DNA from: Pseudidiomarina marina
GTDB taxonomy: Bacteria; Pseudomonadota; Gammaproteobacteria; Enterobacterales; Alteromonadaceae
Assembly: GCF_003987045.1 (NCBI RefSeq)
Contig: NZ_PIPZ01000001.1
Span: 186,001 to 250,000, forward strand
DNA: 64,000 bases
Reading direction: 5' to 3'
Positions 43,208-55,013 of this stretch are shown here, piece by piece (within the stretch, counting starts at the first letter, position 1; every line of letters starts with the position of its first letter). Below the pieces are notes generated by a model, which was not told where the DNA came from, searched no databases, and saw only the letters and a list, made by a program, of their open reading frames with translations. Position numbers and translations under genes: made by a program.

Positions 43208-44548
43208 GTGTTTTCAACTCATACGCGTCGCGTCACTTTCATTGTTGCTGTTTTAACCTCGCTAATATTTGCCTTGGTGGCAATTGAGTACTTGCATGTT
43301 CTCAACAAAGAACGGGTTAAATCTGAGCAGCTGAGTCAATTGCAGAGCGAATTTACTGAAGTTCGCGCTGATCTAGAATCTGAGCTTAATGCCGCGCTTT
43401 ATAGTATTTGGGGGATAGCAAGTTATCTCGCAACACACCCTGAAAGTGGGCCTGAACAATGGCGCTCGTTGGCACAACCTATTGTTGAAAGCAATACCTT
43501 CGTAAGAAATCTGGCAATAGCGCCCAATAATATTATTTCGTTCGTTTACCCGGTTGCAGGAAACGAGGCCGTATTGGGGTATGACTATGAACAGAATTCC
43601 GAGCAGCGGGATGTTGTTAAGCGTGCGCAAATAACGAAACAAACATTATTAGCTGGGCCCGTACCTCTTATTCAAGGCGGCGAAGGCATTATCTACCGCA
43701 TTCCTATTTTTACTCACGAGGGTGAAACCGAAACTTACTGGGGGCTTATTGCACTCGTTATCGATAGTAATCGATTATTTGAAGCCAGTGGAGTGCTCAA
43801 CCTCGGTGCATTTTATGATTTTGCTATTCGAGGCCGCGATGGAACAGGGCCGGATGGGGATGTGTTTTTTGGCGATGAAGAAACGTTTTCTACAGCAGAT
43901 TTTCGTGAAAAGGTACGTTTTCCGAATGGATCTTGGTCGGTAGCGCTCTCTACCGATTCTCATATTGAAGGTAGTTTTTGGGAACAAGAACGAATTCGAC
44001 TGATCGGATATCCATTTGTCGCCGCCTTATATATCATGCTCTTTACATTGTTTGCTTGGTATCGTTCATCTTACAGCGAAGCGATGGCTGACCCCTTAAC
44101 GAATGTGGCGAATCGCCGTATGGTCATGGAGCGATTACAAACACTAATACAGATTAATGAACGTCATCCAACGCCATTTGCCGTTGTTGTTGTTGATATT
44201 GACCGCTTTAAAGACGTCAATGATCAGTTTGGTCACCACGCAGGTGACACAGTATTAAAAACCATAGCTCAACGCATGTTCACTAATACGCGAGCAACAG
44301 ACACCGTTGCGCGAATTGGTGGCGACGAATTTTTGATAGTCTTAATGGGTGTGAATGACCTGAAGACAGTTGCAGAACAGTGTGAGAAAATTGCCGAAAT
44401 TATCTCAGCGCCTATTCGATATAAGGCTAACGATATAAAAGTGACGGCTAGTCTTGGTTATGCTTTATTTGGCAAAGATACCAAGACTGTAGAAGCCCTT
44501 ATTCAAAGTGCTGATCATAAGATGTACAAAAATAAACGGATGTCATGA
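43208..44548 (+). CDS. Membrane diguanylate cyclase with CHASE sensor
   Basis: A 446-residue protein: first membrane segment (about 10-27), periplasmic CHASE-type domain (about 50-265; ELNAALYSIWGIASYLATHPE, then GEGIIYRIPIF and YWGLIALVID), second segment (about 272-292) and GGDEF domain. The catalytic loop RIGGDEF is intact, and RATD five residues before it is a classic RxxD product-inhibition site. It should make c-di-GMP in response to a small external ligand. The start is GTG 43208 with CGGAGA upstream. The next gene overlaps by 4 bases. Confidence 0.9.
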   Translation: MFSTHTRRVTFIVAVLTSLIFALVAIEYLHVLNKERVKSEQLSQLQSEFTEVRADLESELNAALYSIWGIASYLATHPESGPEQWRSLAQPIVESNTFVRNLAIAPNNIISFVYPVAGNEAVLGYDYEQNSEQRDVVKRAQITKQTLLAGPVPLIQGGEGIIYRIPIFTHEGETETYWGLIALVIDSNRLFEASGVLNLGAFYDFAIRGRDGTGPDGDVFFGDEETFSTADFREKVRFPNGSWSVALSTDSHIEGSFWEQERIRLIGYPFVAALYIMLFTLFAWYRSSYSEAMADPLTNVANRRMVMERLQTLIQINERHPTPFAVVVVDIDRFKDVNDQFGHHAGDTVLKTIAQRMFTNTRATDTVARIGGDEFLIVLMGVNDLKTVAEQCEKIAEIISAPIRYKANDIKVTASLGYALFGKDTKTVEALIQSADHKMYKNKRMS

Positions 44549-45462
44549 AAACGCAAAGAACAATTGCTGAACTTATTGAAGTTATTCCCGATGCTGCACT
44601 GATTCTTAATCGAGATAACCAGCTTGTGATGGTGAATGCGATGCTGACCGATATGTTCGGTTACTCGCAACGCCGTGAATTATTAGGGCAACCGCTTGAT
44701 ATCTTGCTTCCTGACGCAGTTCGGGCTGAGCATAGCAAACATGTCGCATCTTTTTTTAACTCAGCGCAAAACCGTCCTATGGGGCGAGGCTTTAAATTTT
44801 CTGGGCAACGCAAAGATGGCAGTACAATTTACGTTGAGATCATGCTTAGTCATGTCGAGTTTGATGGTGAACATTTTGCAATAGCCTTTGTTCGTGATGC
44901 AACAACCATGCAAATGACCGAAGATAAAATTCGTCGAGAGCTTGAGCATGAACGTAAGTTGGCACAAACCGATCACTTAACCGGGCTGCCGAATCGTCGC
45001 GCATTTGTTGAGGCTCTGGATAATGAAATTCATAATTTGCACGAGCACGGTCTCGATTTTGCAGTTTGTTTTATCGATTTAGATGATTTTAAAAAAATAA
45101 ATGACACGCACGGTCATCAGGTAGGCGATGAGGTGTTGCAACAAATTGGTCATGTGATCGCAACGGCGTGCCGTGCGAACGATTTGGTCGCGCGAATTGG
45201 CGGCGACGAGTTTGCTACCATTCATGTGGGCGCTTCACTAGAGGATGCAATGACCGTATTGGAGCGTATTCGAGAACGTTTAGTACACGAATTTGCAGAG
45301 CACGATTGGCCTGTCACGCTATCTATGGGAATTTGTCATTGTAACGATGCCGAGCATCATTTCGATGTTGCAAGGATTTTACGCGCTGCTGATAAAGCTA
45401 TGTACGAAGCCAAAAAACAGGGCAAAAACCAGATCAAGATTGCGCACGTTGCTGCTGTTTAA
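44545..45462 (+). CDS. PAS-GGDEF diguanylate cyclase
   Basis: A 305-residue soluble protein: PAS domain at about 8-125 (IPDAALILNRDNQLVMVNAM, then the typical PAS-terminal IAFVRDATTMQMTEDK) and GGDEF domain at about 140-300. The active loop ARIGGDEF and the RAND inhibitory site are intact. The ATGA overlap with the CHASE-GGDEF gene means the two cyclases are made together. Its 3' end overlaps the opposing GGDEF-EAL gene by 29 bases. Confidence 0.92.
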   Translation: MKTQRTIAELIEVIPDAALILNRDNQLVMVNAMLTDMFGYSQRRELLGQPLDILLPDAVRAEHSKHVASFFNSAQNRPMGRGFKFSGQRKDGSTIYVEIMLSHVEFDGEHFAIAFVRDATTMQMTEDKIRRELEHERKLAQTDHLTGLPNRRAFVEALDNEIHNLHEHGLDFAVCFIDLDDFKKINDTHGHQVGDEVLQQIGHVIATACRANDLVARIGGDEFATIHVGASLEDAMTVLERIRERLVHEFAEHDWPVTLSMGICHCNDAEHHFDVARILRAADKAMYEAKKQGKNQIKIAHVAAV

Positions 45463-46954
45463 GATTATTAATAAACGTCACTAAATGATTGATTGGCATT
45501 GGTCGTGCGTAAAGGTAGCCTTGAAACTCTTCACAGCCTGCTTTCATTAAATAGTTTGCCTGCGCATGGGTTTCAACACCCTCAGCAACAACGCGGAGAT
45601 GTAAAGCTTGTGCCATAGCTAGAATCGTTTTTACAAGCTTGGCATCTTGTTTGTTCTGCACAATATCTTTGACGAAACTTTGATCAATTTTCACTTCTTT
45701 GATCGGTAATAATCTGAGTGTATTTAACGAAGAATAACCGGTACCGAAGTCATCTAACGAAACCTGCACACCTTTCTCCGTCAGTTTCTCAAGCACTTGC
45801 TTAACGCCCTCTAAATTGAGCAGCGCAGCACTTTCAGTTAGTTCAAGTTCAATGACCGACCAGTCACCTGGTAATAGCGCCAAGTTCGATAAGAAACGGT
45901 CACAGCTCTCATTGCCATTAAAATCAGCCGCTGAAACATTGAACGAGACACGCTGCACATCGCGATATAGAAGGCCGTACTCTGTCAGTTCGGAAATGGC
46001 TTGTTGCATCACAAAATCAGTAATGCCGCAGATAAGTCCATTTTGCTCAGCTAATGGGATGAAATCGCAAGGTGGAATAATGCCTCGCTCTGGATGATTC
46101 CAGCGCACTAACACTTCAAGACCCGTCATGCGGTTTTCACTAACGCAAAATTGTGGCTGATACACCACAGTAAGCTGACGTTTTTCAATGGCAGATTTTA
46201 AATCAAACAATAAGCGTGCTTTGTTTGACATGATGGCACTTAATTCTGCGTTATAGAGCTTATAACTGCCGCGCTCTGTCTGTCGTGCTTGCTCAAGAGC
46301 CAGATCAGCTGCATCAATTAATTCGCTTGCTGCAGAACCATCACGAGGGTAAAGCGCAAGCCCAGCGCTTGCAGTAAAACTCAGTTGAGGTGATTCCGAA
46401 ATACGAATATGAGCAATTCGTCGTTGAATTTGTTGAAGCAGCGGCAGCACATCATCTGGCCATGTTGAATCAGGCAAAGCGATAGCAAACTCATCATTCC
46501 CAAAGCGTGCAATGAGCGCTTGCTGATGACAGGCTTCACGAAGCTCACCAGCTACGGCAATCAGAAATTTATCGCCAGCTTCTAAGCTAACGTGGCTATT
46601 AATTTGTTTAAAGCCATCAATGTTCAACATAATCACACTGAGGTTTTGCTGGTTATCGTGCGCATATTGAATTTCGCTGGCAAGTTCACGTTCAAACATG
46701 TGACGATTCAAGAGAAGTGTGAGTCCGTCACGTTCTGAAAGGTTTCTTTCACGCTGAAGAGCGCGATAAGCAAGTAGGTAGAGTAGACCAGCAGTAATCG
46801 TGACGTAAGTCCAGCCTTTATAGGTTTGAAGCTCAGTTAAATAGCTTGATTCTGCTGCGATGGTTAGCAGAAATCGATCTGAGAAACTAATCCAGATATA
46901 GCCAAGAAATAAATAAAGAAACGCTATGGCTGCTGCGGCGCGGCGCGGCGACAT
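45434..46954 (-). CDS. Membrane GGDEF-EAL protein, probable c-di-GMP phosphodiesterase
   Basis: A 506-residue protein with two membrane segments (about 8-28 and 48-65), a GGDEF domain with altered loop RFGNDEF (first Gly of the GG pair kept, second replaced by Asn), and an EAL domain with all key residues: EVLVRW, FNVS, LELTE, DDFGTGYSS, VKID, AEGVE and FQGY. Net phosphodiesterase activity is likely. The ribosome binding site AAGGAG lies inside a long inverted repeat in the leader (46958-47024), suggesting translational control. It opposes the two cyclase genes tail-to-tail. Confidence 0.92.
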   Translation of the reverse strand: MSPRRAAAAIAFLYLFLGYIWISFSDRFLLTIAAESSYLTELQTYKGWTYVTITAGLLYLLAYRALQRERNLSERDGLTLLLNRHMFERELASEIQYAHDNQQNLSVIMLNIDGFKQINSHVSLEAGDKFLIAVAGELREACHQQALIARFGNDEFAIALPDSTWPDDVLPLLQQIQRRIAHIRISESPQLSFTASAGLALYPRDGSAASELIDAADLALEQARQTERGSYKLYNAELSAIMSNKARLLFDLKSAIEKRQLTVVYQPQFCVSENRMTGLEVLVRWNHPERGIIPPCDFIPLAEQNGLICGITDFVMQQAISELTEYGLLYRDVQRVSFNVSAADFNGNESCDRFLSNLALLPGDWSVIELELTESAALLNLEGVKQVLEKLTEKGVQVSLDDFGTGYSSLNTLRLLPIKEVKIDQSFVKDIVQNKQDAKLVKTILAMAQALHLRVVAEGVETHAQANYLMKAGCEEFQGYLYARPMPINHLVTFINNLKQQQRAQS

Positions 46955-46957
46955 ATA

Positions 46958-47024
46958 CTGCTCCTTGTCGGTAAACTTAAAACCTTTCCCAAATTAGGGT
47001 TAAATTTACCTTAGCAAGGAGCAG
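46958..47024 (-). promoter_or_regulatory. Leader hairpin sequestering the ribosome binding site of the GGDEF-EAL gene
   Basis: In the minus-strand transcript CTGCTCCTTG pairs perfectly with CAAGGAGCAG, which contains the AAGGAG 8 bases before the ATG. Inside, GGTAAAtTTAA-ACC pairs with GGTTTTAAGTTTACC with few mismatches, capped by an A/T-rich loop. The whole structure is 67 bases. Opening it would be needed for translation, as in RNA thermometers or ligand-responsive leaders. Confidence 0.6.
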
Positions 47025-47063
47025 AAATTTTGACCAGATTTATTTTCAATGCAACATCAATGA

Positions 47064-49134
<2,071 letters not shown>

Positions 49135-49137
49135 CTA

Positions 49138-51918
49138 CTACAGGGCGTTACCGTCGCTATCTAGCATGGTAACTTCACCCAGGTTAAGTGAACGAACGTC
49201 GTCAGCAATTTGCTTCGCATCGCCAACGATAACCCAAGTTAGTGCGTCAGTATCGATGAGTGTACGCGCATTACTTTGTACGTCTTCGACCGTAATTGCG
49301 TTCACACGTTCACCGTAATTTTCTAACCACGCCATGTCTTTACCTTTATCTAACGTATCAACAATAGCGCCTAACAAAGCACCTTTCGTTTCATACGCAC
49401 CCGGAAGCTTCGCGGTCTTGTTCATTTGAACTTTCTCAAGCTCTTCCGCGGTAGCTGGCTTGCTGGTTTGATATTGATTCAATTCTTTCAAAATTTCTTG
49501 AATTGATTCTTTGGTTTTGTCGGTTTGTACCGGTGCCAAAGTGAAGAATAAACCAGCTTCGTCATAGGCTGACCAAATCGTACGCGAACCATATGACCAA
49601 CCTTTGTCTTCACGAAGGTTCATGTTAACGCGGCTGGTGAAGCTACCACCTAAAATGGTGTTGGCAACGTCCAGAACTTCAGCATTTGGCGCATCGTCAG
49701 CAGGGGCTAAATGACCCGCAAAGATGGTTGATTGCGGTGTACCAGGCTGATCAATGATGTAAACACGTGGTTTGGTTTGCATAGCCACATCAGTGAATTG
49801 CTTAGTTGGCTTCGGCGTAGCTGGCGCTTTCCATTCTCCCAACGCTTCTTCAAGTAATGGTTTGATTTCAGCTTCAGTGGTTGCACCAACAATCACTAAA
49901 CGTGCGTTATCAGGGCGCAACCAAGTATCTCGGTAGCTAATTAAGTCATCACGAGTCAGGGAAGTAATGGACTGTTCAGTACCAGAACCGGTTAACGGCA
50001 CGCCATAAGCGTGGTTATCCCCGAATATAAGGCCCGGTAGAATACGCAACGCTTGAGTATTCGGACTCGCTTTCTCACGCTTAATGTTTTCTAACCAGTT
50101 GGCGCGTTTACGTTCAATTTCATCATCGCTGAATGACGCGTTCTCTAAAATGTCAGCGAAGATATCTAAGCTCGGTGCCAAGTTGGTGACTAAACTGTCC
50201 ATAGACAGGCGCGACGTATCAATGCTTGCGCCAGTTGAAAGATTAGTACCCAGCGTTTCAAGCTCTTTCGCGATATCCTGCGAGGTGCGAGTTTCGGTAC
50301 CTTCACGAAGCATGCTCATGGCGAAGCTAGCCGTACCCACTTTCTTACCAAAGTCAGATGCATAACCACTGTCAAACGTCAGTGACATTTGAACGGTTGG
50401 CACGTCATGGCGTTCAGCTAGGGCAACTACAAGGCCATTTGATAAGGTGAACGTCTGTAGTTCTGGTAACACAAGTTCTGGTAATTCACCAACTTCTGGC
50501 AACTTCGAGCGGTCAGCTTGTGCTTCAGCAGTGGTAAACTTCGGCTGTGGTAAAACGTTTAATACAAATGCACCGTCAGATAACCAACGTTTTGCAGCTG
50601 CTTGAAGATTTGCAGGCGTAGCGTTACGTAAGGTTTCAAACTCTTGATTAAAGAAGCCTGGGTTGCCGTGGTAGACTTCACCGGCCGCCAACAAGTCAGA
50701 CTTACCACCGAAACCACCAATACGCTCAGCGCCACGAACGAAGTTAGCAACATCTGAGAACTTCACGCGCGCTAGTTCCTCCGCGGTAGGGCCTTCAGCA
50801 ATAATTTTCGCTAACTCTTCATCGATAATTGCTTCAATACGCTCAAGTTCAACGCCTGGTTTGGCATCGGCGATCACAAAGAATTGACCTGCTAATATAC
50901 GCTCGTACTGGAAGCCTGAGACCATGCTTGCAATTTGCTCTTCGTGAACAAGACGTTGATATAAACGCGAGTTCTTGCCACTTGCTAAAATGCTGGTTAA
51001 TAAATTCAAATAAGTTGAATCTTCGGTACCCATTTCAGCGGTATTCCAGAGTTTGTATACACGCGCTGCAGGCACATTGTCTTCCATGGTTGCACGTTTT
51101 GTACCAGTACGCTTCGCAACCCAGCTTTCAAGCTTCTGCAATGGCTTGCCTGGTGCAATATGACCAAAGAACTTTTGCATTTTTTCTTTCGCCGTTGCAA
51201 CGTCGATATCGCCCGCTAAGACAACAACCGCGTTCGCTGCGCCGTAATAGTCGTTGAACCACTGATGCACATCATCAAGTGATGCTGCATTCAAATCTTC
51301 CATTGAGCCGATTACCGACCATGAATATGGGTGACCTTCAGGGAATGTTTGCTCAGCAAGGAAGCCAAATACACGGCCATATGGTTGCGCTTCGCCTTGA
51401 CGTTTTTCGTTTTGAACAACACCACGCTGCTCGTCTAATTTCTCTTGCGTTACCGCACCTAACAAGTGACCCATGCGGTCAGATTCCATCCACAATGCCA
51501 TATCGAGTGCTGGTGTTGGAACGTTCTGGAAGTAGTTCGTACGGTCGTTGTTGGTGGTACCGTTCATGTCAGTGGCACCGGCGCGTTCGAATGGCCCGAA
51601 ATACTCGTCATCGTAGTTCTCAGTACCGTTAAACATTAGGTGTTCGAACAAGTGAGCAAAGCCAGTTTGACCTTCTTTCTCGTCTTTCGAACCAACCGCA
51701 TACCAAACGTTAACTGCGACAATTGGTGCTTTGCGATCTTCGTGTACAACAACACGAAGGCCATTATCTAAAGTGAAACTTTCATAGTTGATATCAACCG
51801 ATGGAAACTGTTGAGCAGCTGCAACTTGCTGAGTTTTTGGCTGCTCAGCTGTGGCTTGGCAACCAGTTAATAATACAGACGCAACGGCCACTGCCGTTAA
51901 GGTATGACGAAATAACAT
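49138..51918 (-). CDS. M16 family zinc metallopeptidase lipoprotein
   Basis: A 926-residue lipoprotein (VLLTGC, Cys20) with two tandem M16 (pitrilysin/insulinase) halves. The N-terminal half has the inverted zinc motif His89-x2-Glu92-His93 in HLFEHLMFNG and a downstream Glu region (ERIEAIIDEELAKI). The C-terminal half (from about 490, LQTFTLSNGLVVALAERHDVP) lacks the zinc site, as usual. It likely degrades peptides in the periplasm. GGGAAC precedes the ATG; the gene diverges from udk. Confidence 0.93.
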   Translation of the reverse strand: MLFRHTLTAVAVASVLLTGCQATAEQPKTQQVAAAQQFPSVDINYESFTLDNGLRVVVHEDRKAPIVAVNVWYAVGSKDEKEGQTGFAHLFEHLMFNGTENYDDEYFGPFERAGATDMNGTTNNDRTNYFQNVPTPALDMALWMESDRMGHLLGAVTQEKLDEQRGVVQNEKRQGEAQPYGRVFGFLAEQTFPEGHPYSWSVIGSMEDLNAASLDDVHQWFNDYYGAANAVVVLAGDIDVATAKEKMQKFFGHIAPGKPLQKLESWVAKRTGTKRATMEDNVPAARVYKLWNTAEMGTEDSTYLNLLTSILASGKNSRLYQRLVHEEQIASMVSGFQYERILAGQFFVIADAKPGVELERIEAIIDEELAKIIAEGPTAEELARVKFSDVANFVRGAERIGGFGGKSDLLAAGEVYHGNPGFFNQEFETLRNATPANLQAAAKRWLSDGAFVLNVLPQPKFTTAEAQADRSKLPEVGELPELVLPELQTFTLSNGLVVALAERHDVPTVQMSLTFDSGYASDFGKKVGTASFAMSMLREGTETRTSQDIAKELETLGTNLSTGASIDTSRLSMDSLVTNLAPSLDIFADILENASFSDDEIERKRANWLENIKREKASPNTQALRILPGLIFGDNHAYGVPLTGSGTEQSITSLTRDDLISYRDTWLRPDNARLVIVGATTEAEIKPLLEEALGEWKAPATPKPTKQFTDVAMQTKPRVYIIDQPGTPQSTIFAGHLAPADDAPNAEVLDVANTILGGSFTSRVNMNLREDKGWSYGSRTIWSAYDEAGLFFTLAPVQTDKTKESIQEILKELNQYQTSKPATAEELEKVQMNKTAKLPGAYETKGALLGAIVDTLDKGKDMAWLENYGERVNAITVEDVQSNARTLIDTDALTWVIVGDAKQIADDVRSLNLGEVTMLDSDGNAL

Positions 51919-52072
51919 AGTTATGTTCCCGTTTTTTATGACGTTATGAAATTGTAAGTAATGGCATCATACCGAAGCTTACGTATAGGGAACACGAATT
52001 GATCGTGTCAAAATGTAACAAAATCGGTCAGCCTGTCACAATGCTTCCATTTAACCGCCTAATCGACGATAA

Positions 52073-52093
52073 TTGCCCGCTGTTGTCGGGCAA
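52073..52093 (+). other. Small hairpin in the udk leader
   Basis: TTGCCCG (52073-52079) pairs with CGGGCAA (52087-52093) around a 7-base loop, 17 bases before the udk start. No T-run follows. The function is unclear; it may be a leader hairpin or operator. Confidence 0.35.
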
Positions 52094-52109
52094 ATGAAAG
52101 AAGTTACGC

Positions 52110-52742
52110 GTGGGAAAAACAACCATCATCGCCATAGCTGGCGCTTCCGCATCAGGTAAAAGTCTTTTCGCATCAACTGTTTACCAAGAGCTTGTTGCTG
52201 AGCTCGGTGGGCACGGTATCGCGATTCTTGCCGAAGATGCGTATTATCGCGACCAAAGTCACCTGAGCTTTGAGCAGCGCCAATTGACCAATTATGATCA
52301 TCCTTCGGCGTTTGAACATGAGCTTCTTGTGCAGCACCTTGAGCAGCTGCGCCAAGGCGAATCGGTTGCGATGCCGCAGTATAGTTACAAGACCCATACG
52401 CGTGTGCCAGAAACTATTAAAATTAACCCAGGGAAGGTCATCATGGTGGAAGGGATTCTTCTACTCAATGATCCTAACCTTAGAAAACTCTTCGATATCT
52501 CGGTGTTTATGGATACGCCATTAGATGTGTGTTTGTTACGCCGTATGATTCGCGATGTAGAAGAGCGTGGTCGAACAATTCAGTCGGTTGCTGAGCAATA
52601 TCAAGAGACTGTTCGTCCGGCTTTCTTTGAGTTTATTCTGCCGTCCAAGCAGTTTGCCGACTTGGTTGTCACTCGTGGCGGCCAAAATGAGATTGCAATA
52701 GACTTGATAAAATCAAAAATTCGTCAATTATTGGCGGAATAA
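52110..52742 (+). CDS. udk: Uridine kinase
   Basis: Phosphorylates uridine and cytidine in pyrimidine salvage. The 210-residue protein has the P-loop GASASGKS (10-17), [30 protein letters not shown] and [10 protein letters not shown], with the lid [13 protein letters not shown]; all are diagnostic for Udk. The start is GTG 52110 with AAAGAAG upstream. The nucleoside transporter gene follows after 27 bases, a sensible uptake-and-phosphorylate operon. Confidence 0.96.
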   Translation: MGKTTIIAIAGASASGKSLFASTVYQELVAELGGHGIAILAEDAYYRDQSHLSFEQRQLTNYDHPSAFEHELLVQHLEQLRQGESVAMPQYSYKTHTRVPETIKINPGKVIMVEGILLLNDPNLRKLFDISVFMDTPLDVCLLRRMIRDVEERGRTIQSVAEQYQETVRPAFFEFILPSKQFADLVVTRGGQNEIAIDLIKSKIRQLLAE

Positions 52743-52769
52743 CAAAAACAATAAAACGGCTTTTATACT

Positions 52770-54014
52770 ATGAATAGTTTTCTTGGCATTGCCATCATCT
52801 TATTGGTTGCTTACGCATTCTCTTCGCATCGTAAACATATTCGTTGGCGCACCGTTGGTGGTGCATTTGCATTTCAGGTGGCACTTGGCGCCTTTGTACT
52901 TTACGTACCTTTTGGCCAAGATGTGTTGTTTGCGGTAGCTTCGGGCGTAGCGAAGGTCATTGCATTCACCAATGCTGGTATTCAATTTATGTTTGGCGGC
53001 TTAGCGTCGGCTGATTTTGGCTTTGTATTTGCCATTCAAGTTCTTAGCGTCATTGTATTTTTCTCATCGTTAATTTCAGTGCTTTATTACCTCGGTATCA
53101 TGAAATGGATCATCCGCATTCTGGGTGGCACTTTGCAGAAAATTATTGGTAGTAGCCGACCAGAGTCAATGTCAGCGGCAGCAAACGTGTTTGTAGGACA
53201 AACAGAAGCACCAATGATGGTGCGTCCGTTTATTGCGAGCATGACGCGCTCTGAATTGTTTGCCGTAATGGTTGGTGGCATGGCATCGGTCTCAGGTTCA
53301 GTACTGGCCGGTTATGCCGGAGTCGGGGTTGAGCTGAAATATCTGATTGCAGCAAGTTTCATGGCTGCACCTGCGGGTCTTTTAATGGCCAAAATGATTA
53401 TCCCCGAAACTGAAAAGCCGCGTGAAGATATTGAGAATATTATTTCCGGTAAAACTGGTGATGCCACCGATAGTGTCGAAGTCGAAGATCGTTCAGTAAA
53501 CGTTATTGATGCCGCAGCCGCTGGTGCTTCAAGTGGTGTGCAGTTGGCAATTAATGTGGGGGCGATGCTTATCGCATTCGTCGCCTTGATTGCGTTAATC
53601 AATGGCTTGTTTGGCTGGGTTGGTAGCTGGTTTGGTTACCCTGATTTATCATTGCAGCAATTGTTCGGCTATGTGTTCCAGCCGGTCGCCTACGTATTGG
53701 GCGTGAGTTGGGATGAAGCCCATTTAGCGGGTAGCTTTATTGGACAAAAGTTGGTTATCAATGAGTTCGTTGCCTACTTAGACTTCGTCAATTACAAAGA
53801 TCAACTGAGCATGCACAGCCAGGTAATTATCACCTTTGTACTGTGTGGCTTTGCAAACTTTTCATCGATTGCAATTTTGCTTGGTGGGTTAGGGGGGATG
53901 GCGCCGAGCCGTCGCCACGATATTGCTCGCTTGGGTATTAAAGCATTATTAGCTGCTACGTTAGCGAACATGATGAGTGCAGCCATTGCTGGCTTCTTTT
54001 ACTCACTTGGTTAA
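52770..54014 (+). CDS. nupC: Concentrative nucleoside transporter, NupC/CNT family
   Basis: A 414-residue inner-membrane symporter for nucleosides. CNT signatures present are [16 protein letters not shown] (about 138-153), [16 protein letters not shown], the [16 protein letters not shown] segment, and [22 protein letters not shown] near the C-terminus. About eight to ten membrane segments. It follows udk on the same strand, and a bidirectional terminator closes the pair. Ion specificity (Na+ or H+) is not determined. Confidence 0.94.
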   Translation: MNSFLGIAIILLVAYAFSSHRKHIRWRTVGGAFAFQVALGAFVLYVPFGQDVLFAVASGVAKVIAFTNAGIQFMFGGLASADFGFVFAIQVLSVIVFFSSLISVLYYLGIMKWIIRILGGTLQKIIGSSRPESMSAAANVFVGQTEAPMMVRPFIASMTRSELFAVMVGGMASVSGSVLAGYAGVGVELKYLIAASFMAAPAGLLMAKMIIPETEKPREDIENIISGKTGDATDSVEVEDRSVNVIDAAAAGASSGVQLAINVGAMLIAFVALIALINGLFGWVGSWFGYPDLSLQQLFGYVFQPVAYVLGVSWDEAHLAGSFIGQKLVINEFVAYLDFVNYKDQLSMHSQVIITFVLCGFANFSSIAILLGGLGGMAPSRRHDIARLGIKALLAATLANMMSAAIAGFFYSLG

Positions 54015-54029
54015 CGATTAAAGTGATAT

Positions 54030-54058
54030 AAAAAAGGCGCCATGACGGCGCCTTTTTT
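54030..54058. terminator. Bidirectional terminator between nupC and tesB
   Basis: AAAAAAGGCGCC-ATGAC-GGCGCCTTTTTT is a symmetrical stem with A and T tails, giving a T-run on both strands. It lies between the convergent genes. Confidence 0.92.
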
Positions 54059-54073
54059 GATTGGTTAGGATGT

Positions 54074-54937
54074 TTAGTTACCGTGTTTTCGTACCACACC
54101 TTCTTGCATGGTTGATGCCACTAAGGTGCCATCGCGGGAGAATATTTGTCCCCTAACCAAGCCGCGAGCGCCTGTCGCCACCGGACTATCGATAGCATAT
54201 AGCAACCAATCGTCCATGCGAAAATCTTTGTGGAACCACATAGAGTGGTCAATAGTCGCCATTTGAATATTCGGTTGTGCAAAACTATAACCATGCGGCT
54301 GTAATGCCGTTGGCAGAAAGTTGAAATCAGAAGCATAGGCCAGCAAATACTTATGTACCCGAGAATCATTCGGCATAGGGCCGTTGGCACGCAGCCAAAC
54401 GTAACGGCGCGGCTCATCCACTTTTGGTTTAAATGGGTTATTCGCAGTTACGAAGCGCATTTCAATCGGCTTTTCCGAGATAAACTTATTGCGGATTGCT
54501 TCTGGTATGAGCTCAGCATGTTCTCGGTATATATCGATATCCGAAACCAGTCCTTCCGGTCCAGGCACTTCAGGCATGGTGTCTTGGTGCTCAAACCCCG
54601 GCTCTTCAATTTGAAAAGACGCAGTCATATAGAAAATCGGTTTACCGTATTGAATAGCTTGCACTCGGCGAGTTGAAAAACTTTTGCCGTCGCGAATATT
54701 TTCAACGTCATAAATAATGGGTTTATGCGCATCACCGGGACGTAAAAAGTAGGTGTGTAGCGAGTGAACTTTGCGGTCTTCAGGTAGGGTTTCTTTGGCT
54801 GCCGATAAAGCTTGGCCAATCACTTGGCCGCCAAATACGGCGCCAAAGCCTAAATCCTGACTTTGTCCACGATAAATACCTTGTTCAATGGTTTCTAACT
54901 TCAACAAGTTAAGAAGATCATCCAATACCTGACTCAT
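54074..54937 (-). CDS. tesB: Acyl-CoA thioesterase II
   Basis: Hydrolyses acyl-CoA to free acid and CoA. The 287-residue double-hotdog protein has [31 protein letters not shown] at the start, [12 protein letters not shown], and the C-terminal [31 protein letters not shown] containing the catalytic Asp. AAGGAAC precedes the ATG. Length matches E. coli TesB. Single-gene unit. Confidence 0.95.
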   Translation of the reverse strand: MSQVLDDLLNLLKLETIEQGIYRGQSQDLGFGAVFGGQVIGQALSAAKETLPEDRKVHSLHTYFLRPGDAHKPIIYDVENIRDGKSFSTRRVQAIQYGKPIFYMTASFQIEEPGFEHQDTMPEVPGPEGLVSDIDIYREHAELIPEAIRNKFISEKPIEMRFVTANNPFKPKVDEPRRYVWLRANGPMPNDSRVHKYLLAYASDFNFLPTALQPHGYSFAQPNIQMATIDHSMWFHKDFRMDDWLLYAIDSPVATGARGLVRGQIFSRDGTLVASTMQEGVVRKHGN

Positions 54938-55013
54938 TCGTGTTCCTTCAGAAATTCAACTGGTCTAATCAGTGTATTATAAGAGCTTGTCGCTTGGGCA
55001 CAAGCGTTGGCTG

